Source: Skeletonema tropicum
Taxonomy: Eukaryota; Bacillariophyta; Thalassiosirophyceae; Thalassiosirales; Thalassiosiraceae
Direction: 5' to 3'
DNA length: 64,000 bases
Assembly: GCA_037178625.1 (NCBI GenBank)
Contig: CM074131.1
Coordinates: 1,054,001-1,118,000, forward strand
Shown here: piece after piece, positions 52,226 to 62,709 of the stretch
How the letters are laid out: each line of letters starts with the position of its first letter
How positions within the stretch are numbered: position 1 is the stretch's first letter
Made by a program: the position numbers and the translations under genes
The notes under the pieces: model-generated
The model's input: only the letters and a program-made list of their open reading frames with translations
What the model was told of the DNA's origin: nothing
Databases searched by the model: none

Positions 52226-54550
52226 CTAACTGAGGGCATTCCTAGCGTAACTTTCTTCACTGAAATATGAAGCATCAACAACATTGGGCCCAAAAGCTCT
52301 TCCTTTTAATTCCTTTTCGGCATTCATTGCATCGCTGGGCGTTGCATACTCCAAGAAAATCTTCTTCACCGCACTTGGTGCACATCCATCCTGCGTTGAA
52401 ACGAACCATTAGGGGTGTTAAGTGAATGTTGACAACGAAGGGGGAAGCAAAAACGGGAACAAAAAAATACGCACCTGTGGTCTAGGAATTTTCATTGAAA
52501 GCAACTTGCCATACTTTCCAACCTCCTCGCGTACTTCTTCTTCAAGCATACTATAGTCTTCATCATTTGAAAGGTCTTCATCCATTACCATGTTAAGTAA
52601 AACAAGCACGCGAGTAGCCTGCGGACTTGTTGAGACAGGCTGAGGAGGGAGACCTCCCATTGAACCCCCAACGCCTGCAGGCGCACCTCCCAACGCAGCA
52701 TCCAACATATTTGCCACTGCCATTGGATCCACGGCAGCTTGTTGGGGTTGCATCATAGACGTGGAATTCATCTGCATCACGGGAGCAGCCGCTGGAATTA
52801 CAGGCGGCATTGTTGGAGCAGCAGCTGCTGCTCCGCCCCCCAGCGCTGCATTCAACAACGCATCAACATCAACTCCATCGACCATGGTAGCAGCTGCGGG
52901 GGGAGCAGCAACGGGGGCAGCGAATGCACCTCCTCCCGTCTGCGCAGCTGCTGAACCTGCATTACTAGCCGAGTGACCCTGGACTGCCATACGGCAACTG
53001 AGTTGCTTCCCTCCCCCCATATCCATACCATTCAATCCCATACACGCCACCTGCGTAAGGTTCGGATCAGCATACTCCACAAAACAGTACCCCTTCGAAG
53101 TCAATGCAGTAGCATCAGCCTTCACCAGGTGAAATGCCTTGACGGTCCCAAATGCCCCAAGCAATTCGAGCACCTGCGATTCCGTCAAATGATAGGGCAA
53201 GCCTCCGATGAAAATTTTATTCGGTCCATCGGGGACAGTCGAACTAACAATTCCCAACTTGGCAGTGTCCAGTTTTGGCAATGTTGCTGGATTCACTGGT
53301 GGTGCCCAGGCGGGGTTATAGTCATTCGGACGCTTGATTGTTACTTTACCCTGCCCCATGACGTTGATCCCATCAAGATCAAGACAGGATGTGGTAATTT
53401 CCATCGTTTTGAATTCCAAAAATGCGACTGAAGTGCGCAGGTGCATGGAATGAAAGAGAATGGTAAAGGGAGACGAGGAAAATCCAAATGTTAGAAAATG
53501 GTGCAAAGCAAAGACAGTTACTATATGATTTGCACACTCCAGCATACAGCAATGTATACAAGTAAGTATGTACTTACATCTCCTCTCTCGATTAATGTAC
53601 ACAGAAATAATCGGATCATTTTCAATATACTGCTTCTGATGATTCGGATTGGGATTATTCGGATCCATAATAATCGCCGATCGGATCGCATCCCTAAAGA
53701 AATTGTGCACATCATTCTCATGAATATCGGGAATGTTCCCAATGTAAAGTCTCCTTGCGTGACGAGTTTGCTGTGATTGAAGTCCTCTACTACTGGAAGA
53801 AGCTTCCGTAGCACTACCCATACCTCCCCCGCCTCCTGCAGAGGTGGTACCCATGCCCATCCCCCCAGCTCCAGTCATTAGTAAATGATCCCTTTCGAGG
53901 GTAGCCCGTGCCTCCTCCTCAGCCAATTGTTCGGGGGATGGTTCCACATCAAACAGTGATTTTCGGGCACGGCGTTTCCTCCTCCGTTCTTCTAGCCAGG
54001 CACGTTCCTCTTCGTAGGAATGAAAGTATATTCCACTTCGATTTGTGCTGCCACCACCTCTTCGTCCACCACCACCACCACTGCGATGATGTCGATCACC
54101 ACGCCTTCCCCCTCCTCCACCTCCACCACTGCCGCGATGACGATCAGAATTGTAACGACGATCATAACCTCCTCTTCGATCACTACGATAATCACTGCTA
54201 CGGCTACCTCCTCCTCGTGAGGATCGATCATCATAATCTCTACTGCCTCCTCCACCACCACCACTACCACCACCTCTTCCAACACTACGTCCAAATTGAT
54301 CACGTTCCTCAGTAGTAGCACTAATACCCTCCTCTTTTTTCACAGCACCACCGCCATTGGTATTATCAAAAGATGATGCTGCTGCTACCGGTGCAGCATC
54401 TCCCACTACGTCACCCGCAGGTGGAGCACCACTACCAAGAGTAGCCTGCTCTCGTTCTTGTGCGACTAGCCATGCTGGTTTGTTGATTCCGGCTCCTCGG
54501 CCTCGGGGTGCTGCTCCGCTCATGTTGTTTATTATTGCATGCACCACCAT
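52226..54550 (-). CDS. U2AF2: U2AF large subunit (U2AF65-like), three exons
   Basis: Splicing factor that binds the polypyrimidine tract and helps recruit U2 snRNP to the 3' splice site. Exons are 53578-54550, 52475-53427 and 52226-52390; the spliced frame is 696 aa. Residues 1-200 are Arg/Gly/Ser-rich (RGG and RD repeats instead of a pure RS domain). RRM1 is at about 266-358 with RRLYIGNIP and, across the splice, F-A-F-L-E-F. RRM2 is at about 395-472 with KIFIGGLPYHL and GYCFVEY. An Ala/Met/Pro-rich linker of about 110 residues leads to a C-terminal U2AF-homology motif (about 596-696), with V-L-V-L-L-N-M-V, an acidic helix and the diagnostic R-x-F (G-R-A-F-G). The start could also be the internal ATG at 54523. 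Confidence 0.93.
52391..52474 (-). other. U2AF intron 2
   Basis: 84 nt, donor GTGCGT, acceptor ACGCAG. It splits the UHM domain between PRPQ and DGCAPSAVKK. Confidence 0.85.
53428..53577 (-). other. U2AF intron 1, in-frame (150 nt)
   Basis: Donor GTAAGT, acceptor CACTTCAG, exactly 50 codons without a stop. Removal restores R-R-F-A-F-L-E-F, the RNP1-like strand of RRM1. Retention would insert 50 unrelated residues into RRM1. Confidence 0.88.
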
Positions 54551-54896
54551 ACCATAGGCTTTGGCCTTCGATGACCCATTTTGAAAGGCAAAATTTCAAT
54601 TCATGGTCACATCCTGTTTATTTTCATCCAGTCACCAAACTTTTGAAACCTCGGTTAAATTTAAAAAATGACGTAGAATGTTACTATTTCGTACTATCAT
54701 ACGTAGAGTTTCGAGAAGATTCGGTGTTCCACCGTAGAATTTTTTTAAATTAAACCAAGGTTTCAAAGTTTGGTGACTGGATGAATTTCGAGCGCACCCT
54801 TTTCCGCCATCACGGCAAAACCAAAACCTACCAAAACGCAAAACCTCGCAAAACGCAACACTGCATAACCTCGCTAACAAAAAGTATAAAACAACC
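54551..54896. promoter_or_regulatory. Divergent promoter U2AF / bromodomain gene, holding a MITE
   Basis: 346 bp between two divergent start codons. Nearly half is occupied by the inverted-repeat element at 54628-54780, so little sequence is left for two promoters. Confidence 0.5.
54628..54780. mobile_element. 153-bp MITE-like inverted repeat
   Basis: Ends CCAGTCACCAAACTTT (54628 onward) and its reverse complement (ending 54780) extend to about 40 bp of near-perfect pairing, including a TTAAATTTAAAAAA-type inner part. The flanking CAT/ATG could be part of the repeat. No coding capacity. Confidence 0.8.
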
Positions 54897-56000
54897 ATGT
54901 CAACACCAACCCCCCCCATCTCCTCCGAGGCCATCCAAAAAGTCCTCCCCCCAACACTCTATCGTCTCACCAATGCACTTCCCAAATCAGAACTCGATGT
55001 CATCATTCGAGAAGCACGAGCGTGTGAAACTGCATTGGAAAAAGAAATTGAGTTGCTCGAAAAGGAGCTGAATGGGGGACTTCCGCAGCCAGCGAGCAAG
55101 AAGCGAAAATTAAACGACGAAGACAGTAATAATGACGACAATACTACTACTACTACTTCGGCGAAGAACAATAGTCCAGAGCAATTAATAGAACCATCCA
55201 TCGCCATACCACTCCTCCCAACAGCCTACCAACCAGGTCAAACCGAAATCAACTATCTCGACTCCATTGAACAAATTCTCGGGACTGACTTTTCACCACC
55301 AGATAGATACTTTACCGTATCGGCATTATTAGGACGATTGCGCATCCCATTGAAACTTCCGGCGACTACTTCTGCCGCTGCGGCCGAGGCTGCTACTGCT
55401 GCTTCTACTGCTGCTGCAAGTAGGAAGAAGAAGACAGTGGCAAAATCCAAAAAGGAAGAGATGGAAATTGAAAAAAAGGCAAAGCAGGTCAAACTCTCCT
55501 TTGAAAAGCAGCAGGCGTTATTGACACTGGATCAAAATAGTGAATATCACAAGGAACACACTGAAACAACTGTACTATTGGCACTATGGAAACGAATCTC
55601 CAGTCATAGAACATCGGCAGTATTTCGGAAACCAGTTGACCCCGCCATGGCACCGGGGTACAAGGAACGTATCCTATTCCCAATTGATTTATCACTGATA
55701 CGCAAAATGATAGTCTGTCGAATGATCAAATCCTTTGCAGGGTTTCATCGATGTGTAGGATTGATTTGTCATAATTGTGTCAAGTTTAATGGGAGGGAGA
55801 GTGATTATAGTGCATTAACACGGGATTTTGAGGATAATGTCGATGAGAAGGTGTTGGAGGCTGTTAGGAATGCTACTGCGGCGGCGGCAGCTGCTGCTGC
55901 TGCAGAGGCAGCGGCGGCTGCTACAGATGCGGCCACGACTGCTGCATCAGCGGCTCCTCCAGCTGCAGCAGCAGGGACGAATGGCACTGGCGCTGCTTGA
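54897..56000 (+). CDS. Bromodomain protein, BRD8-like
   Basis: 367 aa, start ATG at 54897. Residues about 30-60 form an N-terminal coiled coil, followed by a basic patch (KKRK). Residues about 225-322 are a bromodomain: L-W-K-R-I-S-S-H-R, then the ZA loop ending P-G-Y, then F-P-I-D-L-S-L-I-R-K, then C-H-N-C-V-K-F-N298-G, where N298 is the acetyl-lysine-binding asparagine and Phe replaces the usual Tyr before it. The H-R...F-x-x-P-V...A-P-G-Y spacing resembles BRD8, a subunit of the NuA4/TIP60 histone acetyltransferase complex. The C-terminus is a low-complexity Ala run of about 40. Assignment to BRD8 rather than another bromodomain group is moderate. Confidence 0.8.
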   Translation: MSTPTPPISSEAIQKVLPPTLYRLTNALPKSELDVIIREARACETALEKEIELLEKELNGGLPQPASKKRKLNDEDSNNDDNTTTTTSAKNNSPEQLIEPSIAIPLLPTAYQPGQTEINYLDSIEQILGTDFSPPDRYFTVSALLGRLRIPLKLPATTSAAAAEAATAASTAAASRKKKTVAKSKKEEMEIEKKAKQVKLSFEKQQALLTLDQNSEYHKEHTETTVLLALWKRISSHRTSAVFRKPVDPAMAPGYKERILFPIDLSLIRKMIVCRMIKSFAGFHRCVGLICHNCVKFNGRESDYSALTRDFEDNVDEKVLEAVRNATAAAAAAAAAEAAAAATDAATTAASAAPPAAAAGTNGTGAA

Positions 56001-56294
56001 GGTGGACAGCAGAGCACCATTGACTTTTCAGACATTTATATTCATTACAATGCATAATACTGAGGTTCATTTTTGGTGATGAGATGGAACCATCTCATCG
56101 TGTAATCCATTGATTGTTATCGTGTGCAATCAGTTGTAACTTGCGAGTTACTATGTAATACTAACATGTGTAAAAAATTGTGAAGCAGCACAATACTCTT
56201 TTGCCGATTGTTTTGTTTCTTTTCATCACATCATCTTGAAAGCAAGCATCCCCCAATATGAATGATCCACTCAGCTCACATCTATTCAATCCAA
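56001..56294. other. Convergent 3' spacer
   Basis: 3' UTR-type sequence between the bromodomain gene and bL35m; nothing else seen. Confidence 0.4.
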
Positions 56295-56642
56295 TCACGC
56301 CCTAATAAGCCGTCTCATTCGATCCTCAATCTTCTTCCCTTTAATCGGAGCCGATGCCGCAAGATTATTAATTCGCTTTCTCCCCTTATGTCCAGTATTG
56401 TGACTCCGTCCCGCCTTATTTCGTTTAATCCGATCATTGCCCCGGACTCGGAATCGTTTTGCGGCACTTTTGTTGGTTCGTAGGAGGGCTTTTCCGGCTA
56501 GGCCTCGCTCGGTGATGTTATTGTTGATGTTGGTTAGTAAGGATGGTGGTGATGATGGCTTGAGTGATCTGAACATGGATATGTTCCATGATGTGCCTCT
56601 GGAAACCAGACTGGATGTGTTGCGTAATAAGGAAGCAAACAT
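56295..56642 (-). CDS. Mitochondrial ribosomal protein bL35 (bL35m)
   Basis: 115 aa from the ATG at 56642. The first ~50 residues are basic, Ser-rich and lacking acidic residues, as in a mitochondrial presequence. The bL35 body starts at T-N-K-S-A-A-K-R-F-R-V (about 57-67), continues with basic K-R-N-K-A-G-R-S-H-N-T-G-H-K-G-R-K-R, and ends R-M-R-R-L-I. bL35 is a small, very basic large-subunit protein. A plastid role is less likely because no signal peptide is seen. Confidence 0.85.
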   Translation of the reverse strand: MFASLLRNTSSLVSRGTSWNISMFRSLKPSSPPSLLTNINNNITERGLAGKALLRTNKSAAKRFRVRGNDRIKRNKAGRSHNTGHKGRKRINNLAASAPIKGKKIEDRMRRLIRA

Positions 56643-57058
56643 GTTAAATTATCAAGTGATCATAGAAGATTGTTACACGGCGATAATTATCGATGCCTTT
56701 TGAGAGGTGTTTGTTGTCTATTGTTGCGCTGTTTATTATGGAAGCAGCCGGAAGCATGAGGTGCGGGGATAAAAGGGGGATAGAGATGGCATATCCAGTG
56801 TATGGCAGACCTACGTAGGAATTCAAAATCGACAAGAATAATCTTTGACACAAAAGCGAGCGTTACAATGATTCATCTGCAGTACCTATTAATGTTGATG
56901 AGTTGAACCGCTCTCCGTGCCACCATGAACGAGTCAATGAAGGAGGCCATAAAGGCCCTCTATCCACCCCGCCCCACGGCAGCCCGTCGCCGTGTTCGTC
57001 GCAGCAGTAGCAGTGTAAATTCCTACGGTGCGGCTTCATCATCTTCTTAACCTCGGGC
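56643..57058. promoter_or_regulatory. Divergent spacer bL35m / BEACH gene
   Basis: 416 bp. Contains an upstream ATG (56925) with a 41-codon frame ending 57050 in a different phase from the BEACH frame. It could be a uORF; no splice combination that joins it in phase was found. Confidence 0.4.
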
Positions 57059-59289
57059 ATGGCCATGTTGTCCGTTGCTAGTGGGGGTGGTGGTGGAGGT
57101 GCAACAAGAGCGCCACTGCCCAATGTTCGAACACCATCATTTGGTGCATCTCCTCCGAAACGAAAGGCGAATAAAAGCCGATTCTCTGAATTATTATTGG
57201 AGCATGGTGAAAAGCATATAAAAGATTGGGCAGTTACTGCTTCCTCCTCCTTCTCATCGTCATTGACCAATAATAATAACAACAACAGCAACAACAGCAG
57301 TTGTCAAATGAAACAACTTGAGGGGAGGATACGCCTATGCTCTCAATCCATCGTATTCGAGCCACGCCATTCCTCACGAGGCATCATTCGCATCCCCTTT
57401 CGTTACATGGCGGAGTGTCCATCGGTGGAAGAGAACTCCACAGTCACACTACGATCTGACCGATGTGTCATTATGAAAACAAACAATGTCATTGCACCAT
57501 ATGAACATGTCAAATTGACGACCGACTTTCGATTTACATTTGTGCATTCCTCTCCGCAAATGATGATTTCATTACTTCAAGAAATATTCAATGCGGATTC
57601 ATCTACAAGGAAACCGAGTGTCAAAAGTATTCAGTCTAGTCCAAGTGTATCATTCGCCGCTGATGTGGCATTTGACGAGTCTGCTCCTCCAATCATACCA
57701 ATGCCTTCATTCAATGACAAGAAGAAGGATGATATTATGGAACAGATATCAGAACTGGTCATGTCCGGCAGTTCGTTTGACACAACTAATTTTTTGTATA
57801 TTCATGAACAACCTCTCACGCCAGTATTGCGTTCATCCATCAAGACTCCATTGTTGGGAGAGAAAGGCTCGGTTATTTTGACTGATTATGCGTTGTATTT
57901 TCAACCAGCAATTTTATCTGGATCAGCTAATGTCAAATAATCATAACTCGAATGGAATGGACGGATCGGGTGGTAAGGCTCAAGTGTGGTGTCTGGAAGA
58001 TGTGGTAGCTGTTGCTCGACGTTATGATGGTCTAAAAGATCGGGGAGTAGAGGATCTACCTGTCAAAAGTGGAGGGTGGCAAGTCCTCTCATCACTCGGT
58101 CCTGCTGGCGTTGGATTCCACCGAAGCTCGAGAACGTCTTGTCCATCTCATTACGAAACAGTGTTCGGCGTCTAGGTCTCTTCCGATTCCTTGCTACACG
58201 GATCGAACTTTTGTCGAGTCGGCAGTGGAATTATGGTTGTCGAATCAGTTGAACAACTTTGAGTATCTCTTGATACTCAATTCTGCCGCTGGGAGATCAT
58301 TCCATGATTTGAGCCGGTATCCAGTCTTTCCCTGGGTGCTATCTTCGTATGGTGACGAAGAAGCAATGTTGGATTTGACCAATGCAGATAACTTTCGTGA
58401 TTTGTCAATGCCAATGGGTGCATTGAACGAAAACCGGTTTGAGGAATTTGAGAAGAGGTACGATAGTATGGTCCAACAGCAGAAAAGTAGTGGAGCGCAA
58501 CACAATCATCATCAGGATGCGCCATTTATGTATGGCACTCATTATTCGGCACCTGGATACGTCTTGTTTTATCTATTGAGAGTCATGCCAGAGCATATGC
58601 TTTGTCTACAGAACGGAAAGTTTGATGTTCCTGATCGGCTGTTCTTTTCTATGCAGTCAACATATGAATCGGCTCTCTCCAACAATGCTGATCTCAAAGA
58701 GCTCATTCCAGAATTTTACGATCCAGACTGCTTTGACTTTCTCATCAATTCAATGGGGCTACAATTGGGTAACTTGCAAACGGGCGAACGAGTTGATGAT
58801 GTAGTGCTACCATCCTATGCAAAATCTGCAAAAGACTTTCTGCGCAAGAATAGAGCTGCACTCGAATCAGACCATTGCACCAAGCATCTTCCAAAATGGA
58901 TCGATCTAATCTTCGGCGTTACATCTCGAGGTTCACGTGCGAAGTCTGAGCGGAATTTGTTCCATCCCATGTCTTATTTGGGACCAGTGGATTTGGATGC
59001 GTTGCGCAGTGAAGAGGATAAGAATCGCGCAGAGCTTCAGGCGACCGAGTTTGGCATTGTCCCGGATAAACTTCTTCGAAAAGAGCATCCTGGCAAGGGT
59101 GATAGCTGGGAAGGAACAGAAGGTCTTGTAATGTCTGATATACTACGTGATTCTTACAACTATGGAGACAGCTCTTCTATTCGTATTGTGCAGAAGGAAC
59201 ACGTTGGCTCAAATAGCGGCTTTGCGCTTGAAAATGGCATGGCTCGTAGAAGTGGCGTTACAACTGCAGGAACAAATCCTTTTGAATGA
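57059..59289 (+). CDS. NSMAF: FAN/NSMAF-like BEACH protein with two apparent frameshifts
   Basis: Order as in FAN (factor associated with neutral sphingomyelinase activation): N-terminal R-F-S-E-L-L-L-E, a GRAM-like block (L-E-G-R-I-R-L-C-S-Q-S-I-V-F-E-P), a PH-like segment, then BEACH: R-Y-P-V-F-P-W-V-L, L-S-M-P-M-G-A-L-N, F-M-Y-G-T-H-Y-S-A-P-G-Y-V-L-F-Y, L-I-P-E-F-Y and W-I-D-L-I-F-G, to F-H-P-M-S-Y. The WD40 repeats of animal FAN are absent; the frame ends after a short polar tail. Coding passes through three frames, switching near 57932 (extra A) and between 58051 and 58090. Conserved residues continue on both sides, so these are single-base insertions, not introns. It is either a consensus error or an early pseudogene. 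BEACH proteins act in membrane trafficking and signalling. Confidence 0.82.
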
Positions 59290-59349
59290 TAGCACAGTAT
59301 ACTCTTAATCTTTACTGGCATTTACAAGACATAGTTATGGTACACCAAT

Positions 59350-59679
59350 CTACCAAGTAGGAATGCTTTTCTTGTTCATTGGTGGAGGATTTAATGGACC
59401 CACTGGTGATATGAACTGAGAATCAATACCACTCTGATCCTCTCCTTTTCCGAATATAACCTTCCCGATTGTATCTACACCTTCACTCTCTCCCATGAAG
59501 AAACATTGCTCCCAATACACACCACGATCAGCGCATTTATCTAGTTTATCGTCTTGCATATCTTTCAAGTCTTGTAGTTGTTTTATTGCTGTAGATTGTC
59601 GCATTTCTCGTGGTAGCAGTTGGAACGCAGCAGATTCTGATAGTTTGTAAGGTGATGATATCTTCTGTAATACAGTCAT
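59350..59679 (-). CDS. Small hypothetical protein, perhaps the last exon of a targeted precursor
   Basis: Frame of about 109 aa from the ATG at 59679; it reads open to 59694 but only from a GTG. Contains L-L-P-R-E-M-R-Q-S-T-A and a D-K-C-A-D-R-G-V-Y-W-E-Q-C-F-F-M-G pair of cysteines. Upstream on the same strand, in other frames, are a signal-peptide-like frame (ATG 59908, ending C-S-D-A-F-F-T, a plausible plastid junction) and a hydrophobic stretch ending P-A-S-A-N-D, like a thylakoid lumen signal. Frames are offset by one base each. An intron or two missing bases could join them. If joined, a plastid lumen protein would be likely. No family recognised. Confidence 0.45.
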   Translation of the reverse strand: MTVLQKISSPYKLSESAAFQLLPREMRQSTAIKQLQDLKDMQDDKLDKCADRGVYWEQCFFMGESEGVDTIGKVIFGKGEDQSGIDSQFISPVGPLNPPPMNKKSIPTW

Positions 59680-60359
59680 ACGAGGGGCCGTCACTGGTCA
59701 TTCGCAGATGCTGGTTGTACTTGCTGTACAGATAATGTTATCAGCAACGTTGGTATTGTAAAGAAGCGTAATGACATCATTTGTCTTGTGTTGTATTTGT
59801 TCTGAACATGCTTCCTACTATGTTGCTTGTTCTTTGACGAGTGAAGAAAGCATCACTGCATACGAGTAGTGCACAAGCAAGCCAACAGTTGATCAGAGTC
59901 GTTTTCATTGCTTCGATGATGACGATATCTCGATACCCAACGTCTAAGTCTACAAATAGAGTGATATCGTAGCGGCATCAACAGTTGCAAGCAAGTGTTA
60001 AAAAGGATTCAAAGCGACTGCAAACAGCCATGGCAACGCAAAAGCAAGCGCAAGTAGCAAGGCGCAAGCTACAAGAAGAGGGAGCAATGAGTCAGATGCC
60101 GATATTATCGCTGAGATAGGAAAAGGCGATTGATGACGGCAGCTTGTGGACTCAAAACTCAAATTGCAAAAATCCATGTGTCCATAATGATGGCGAGATA
60201 GACTGCTATATGCCCATCCCCGCTACCCGTTACTACTGCTATTTCTTGTGATCTCTATCCAGTCTCTATCCTTATCGATTCTCACTTTACATAAGTAGAA
60301 TCCTCAAATCATCAACACAACAAATTGCTTAAGCAACAACAAAACAATACTAGATAAAA
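59680..60359. other. Possible 5' exon of the preceding gene and SF3B5 promoter
   Basis: 59700-59908 (-) holds the presequence-like frames described for the 59350 gene. 59910-60359 shows no further gene and should contain the SF3B5 promoter. Confidence 0.35.
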
Positions 60360-60644
60360 ATGAGCACACCAGGCGGAGCCCCCATCCACAAAGATCAACT
60401 AAAAGCCAAATACATCGGCACAGGTGACGCCGACATGACAAAATACGAATGGGTCACAAATATGCACCGTGATACAATGGCCTCACATGTAGGCCACTAT
60501 GATCAAATGTCCTATTATGCCGTTGCACAGAATGAGAGTTTGGGGAGGGTGAAAAAGGAGTTTTTGGAGAAAATGTTGGAGCCGTGTGGTAAGCCTCCTG
60601 TTGGGGCGAAGGAGGAGGCGTATGAGAAGATACTCAACAATTAG
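60360..60644 (+). CDS. SF3B5: SF3B5 (SF3b10), U2 snRNP component
   Basis: 94 aa (human 86). Small subunit of the SF3b complex in U2 snRNP, needed for branch-site recognition; also a SAGA component in animals. Diagnostic matches: L-K-A-K-Y-I-G-T-G-D-A-D, T-K-Y-E-W, H-R-D-T, G-H-Y-D, Y-Y-A-V-A-Q-N-E-S, R-V-K, E-K-M-L-E-P-C-G-K-P-P. Intronless, ATG at 60360 in an A-rich context. Confidence 0.95.
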   Translation: MSTPGGAPIHKDQLKAKYIGTGDADMTKYEWVTNMHRDTMASHVGHYDQMSYYAVAQNESLGRVKKEFLEKMLEPCGKPPVGAKEEAYEKILNN

Positions 60645-60990
60645 ATTGAAGCATTAGTTGAGTAGAGCTTTGAATTCTTTAGTGAAGAGAGAGTGCAAAA
60701 TCGAGGAAGTGAAGATGATGTGTCTTCAACAATTGTTTGATTGATCATGCATTTCTCAAGTAATATACTGTTAATTATTCATAACCATCATAATTGAAAC
60801 TCTCTTCTTGATTGCAACAGCCAGTTGTGCACGTATGAACTGAAAAGCGAGGGAGACATCGTGCCATTTCAGAGGGGACTTATCATTCCGGACAATTGAA
60901 GATCATTCGAAATAGGCGCTGGACAACAGATGCTTACTTTAGATCAAGGGAGTTAAGTTATTCCCTTGTTCAGAGCAGTGACATTATTAT
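60645..60990. other. Convergent 3' spacer
   Basis: 3' UTR-type sequence between SF3B5 and the next minus-strand gene; no gene seen. Confidence 0.4.
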
Positions 60991-62097
60991 TCACCACAGT
61001 CGTCCTCTTGACAAAGACGTCATTCCTGGCCAAGAAGGTTTCACATTTGAATCAACCAGTCCAGCCTCAACAGTCTTTTTCTCAACTCCCTCTTCTTTCG
61101 ACTTGCTATCACCGTCTTTCGCTGCACTACTACTACTTCCGCCCTTACTCACTTCTTCTTCAACAGCGGCTGCTGCTGCCCCAACAGCACTAGTCAATAC
61201 AGAATTCCACATGTCAGCTACATCCATTCTTCCTATATTCACTCCCTCTTCTTCAACTGCCTGTAATAATACATGATCCATCATATCTCGACTAATAGCT
61301 CTTCGATTTGCCTGCATTTCCTTGATGCGTTGATATAACACTGCATCGTGACAAATGGGAAAGATGAACGAACGTGTATCCATTGCAGTAGGTGCAGAGA
61401 CGTAGTAGTCACGTGTACGTTGATTGGCGTGTAGATCGATGGGTACAGTCCCGATGAAGCCAGAATTTTTTCGTCGTTCCCCACCTCCTCGCAATGATGA
61501 CGATTGCGACGCATCATCAGAACCATCCTCATCCGAACTATCGGAATCAATCTCATTGGAAGAATCATCTTCACCTCCTGCTGCTGGGAGTGGTTGGTCC
61601 CAGTAGTCAACTTTACGCTGTTTAAACTTTCTTGCTATCTTTTCTTTGTCAGCACGTTTGCGTTTTGTTATTGTTTCCTCGCTCTCTTCCTTTGCATTAT
61701 AATTACCATCATCTTCGCTATCATTGTCAGCAGCAGTTGCCGCAGAAGCATACGGTGGAATTCCAAGGCACGCTCCGCCCCCTACAACTTCCCCATCGGT
61801 GAATATATCATGTGCATCTAGCGCAGCGCTCACTAACGAAGCGATGTATCGTTCTGTTAATTGCGCCAACACCGCCACGCTTTTGGGATTTACATGTTCT
61901 GGTAATACATCACCCGATCCATGCATGAGGAGCGGCAAATCGGGAAGGAGGGCGTGTGCTAACGATGATGCCGTTCGTGACGAATTCGTTTCTACTGTTT
62001 TGCTTTTACTACCTTTGTTAATAGTGTTTTTGATGAGGCCTTGGTTGGAGTATGATGACACGGCTTGTGGTCCGCCTGGTGCATTAGGATGATTCAT
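60991..62097 (-). CDS. Hypothetical acidic protein, possible histone-fold region
   Basis: 368 aa from the ATG at 62097 (upstream codons are open only from a GTG). Residues about 60-105 (V-L-P-E-H-V-N-P-K-S-V-A-V-L-A-Q-L-T-E-R-Y-I) followed by a helix read like the start of a histone fold of a TAF/SAGA-type transcription factor. Next come an acidic stretch (D-N-D-S-E-D-D), a basic helix (K-R-K-R-A-D-K-E-K), the K-V-D-Y-W-D-Q-P-L-P motif and a Ser/Asp/Glu-rich run. A second conserved-looking block (about 235-315, D-T-R-S-F-I-F-P-I-C-H-D) follows, then an Ala run. Probably nuclear; family not identified. Confidence 0.6.
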   Translation of the reverse strand: MNHPNAPGGPQAVSSYSNQGLIKNTINKGSKSKTVETNSSRTASSLAHALLPDLPLLMHGSGDVLPEHVNPKSVAVLAQLTERYIASLVSAALDAHDIFTDGEVVGGGACLGIPPYASAATAADNDSEDDGNYNAKEESEETITKRKRADKEKIARKFKQRKVDYWDQPLPAAGGEDDSSNEIDSDSSDEDGSDDASQSSSLRGGGERRKNSGFIGTVPIDLHANQRTRDYYVSAPTAMDTRSFIFPICHDAVLYQRIKEMQANRRAISRDMMDHVLLQAVEEEGVNIGRMDVADMWNSVLTSAVGAAAAAVEEEVSKGGSSSSAAKDGDSKSKEEGVEKKTVEAGLVDSNVKPSWPGMTSLSRGRLW

Positions 62098-62709
62098 ATT
62101 AAGATCAATGAGGGGAGTGGCTGGATATATTGTTATCACTGATAGCTAACACTACGGCGGTGTACGGTGTACCATGGTTGTCTGTGGTTGTTCGCGTTCT
62201 TTGCCATAGCTGGCTGTGTATTCCTTTTGGGAGGAAAATGAAAAGCGATGTGACTTTTATAAACCTTCTTTTCTCCATCCGTTTCTGATTATATCGCTCG
62301 ACTAAAATCTTCCGACTTTGCTCGTAGATCGATAGCTTTGCAGAGAAATATATCAGTGATTCGCTGTGGCGCATCCTCCGCGTATGTTGCATGGCAGTAG
62401 TAATTAGCTGTCAGCTTAGTTCAGCTGCCAAGAAACGATAAGAACCAGGATATCCACTGTCGGCGTGAAGATCTTACATTGGGTCCTGATTATAGTCGTA
62501 GATATCCCAGGAAAATTTCTTACTGCTGGTAAAAAAATTTACCTGTGGGATATCTTTTTAATCTGATTAATTACTTAGTAAATATATTATCCATCCCACC
62601 AGACGTACTTTAAAATTTCTGTTACATATAAATATATTATTCATCTATCTTTCCTTTTATTTAGGAGTACATCTCGATTTTTATATCTTTAATACATTTT
62701 CAATCATTT
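62098..62709. other. AT-rich spacer with a short hairpin
   Basis: No gene. At 62501-62554 GATATCCCA...AAATTT pairs with AAATTTACC...TGGGATATC around a short loop. The rest is AT-rich, with repeated AAATATATTAT words near 62580-62640. Confidence 0.45.

Noticed and set aside
53992..54321. Val/Glu-rich and His-rich frames opposite or within U2AF
   Set aside because: Shadows of the low-complexity Arg/Gly-rich coding sequence.
56925..57050. 41-codon frame before the BEACH gene as its first exon
   Set aside because: No GT-AG pair joins it in phase with the BEACH frame; kept only as a possible uORF.
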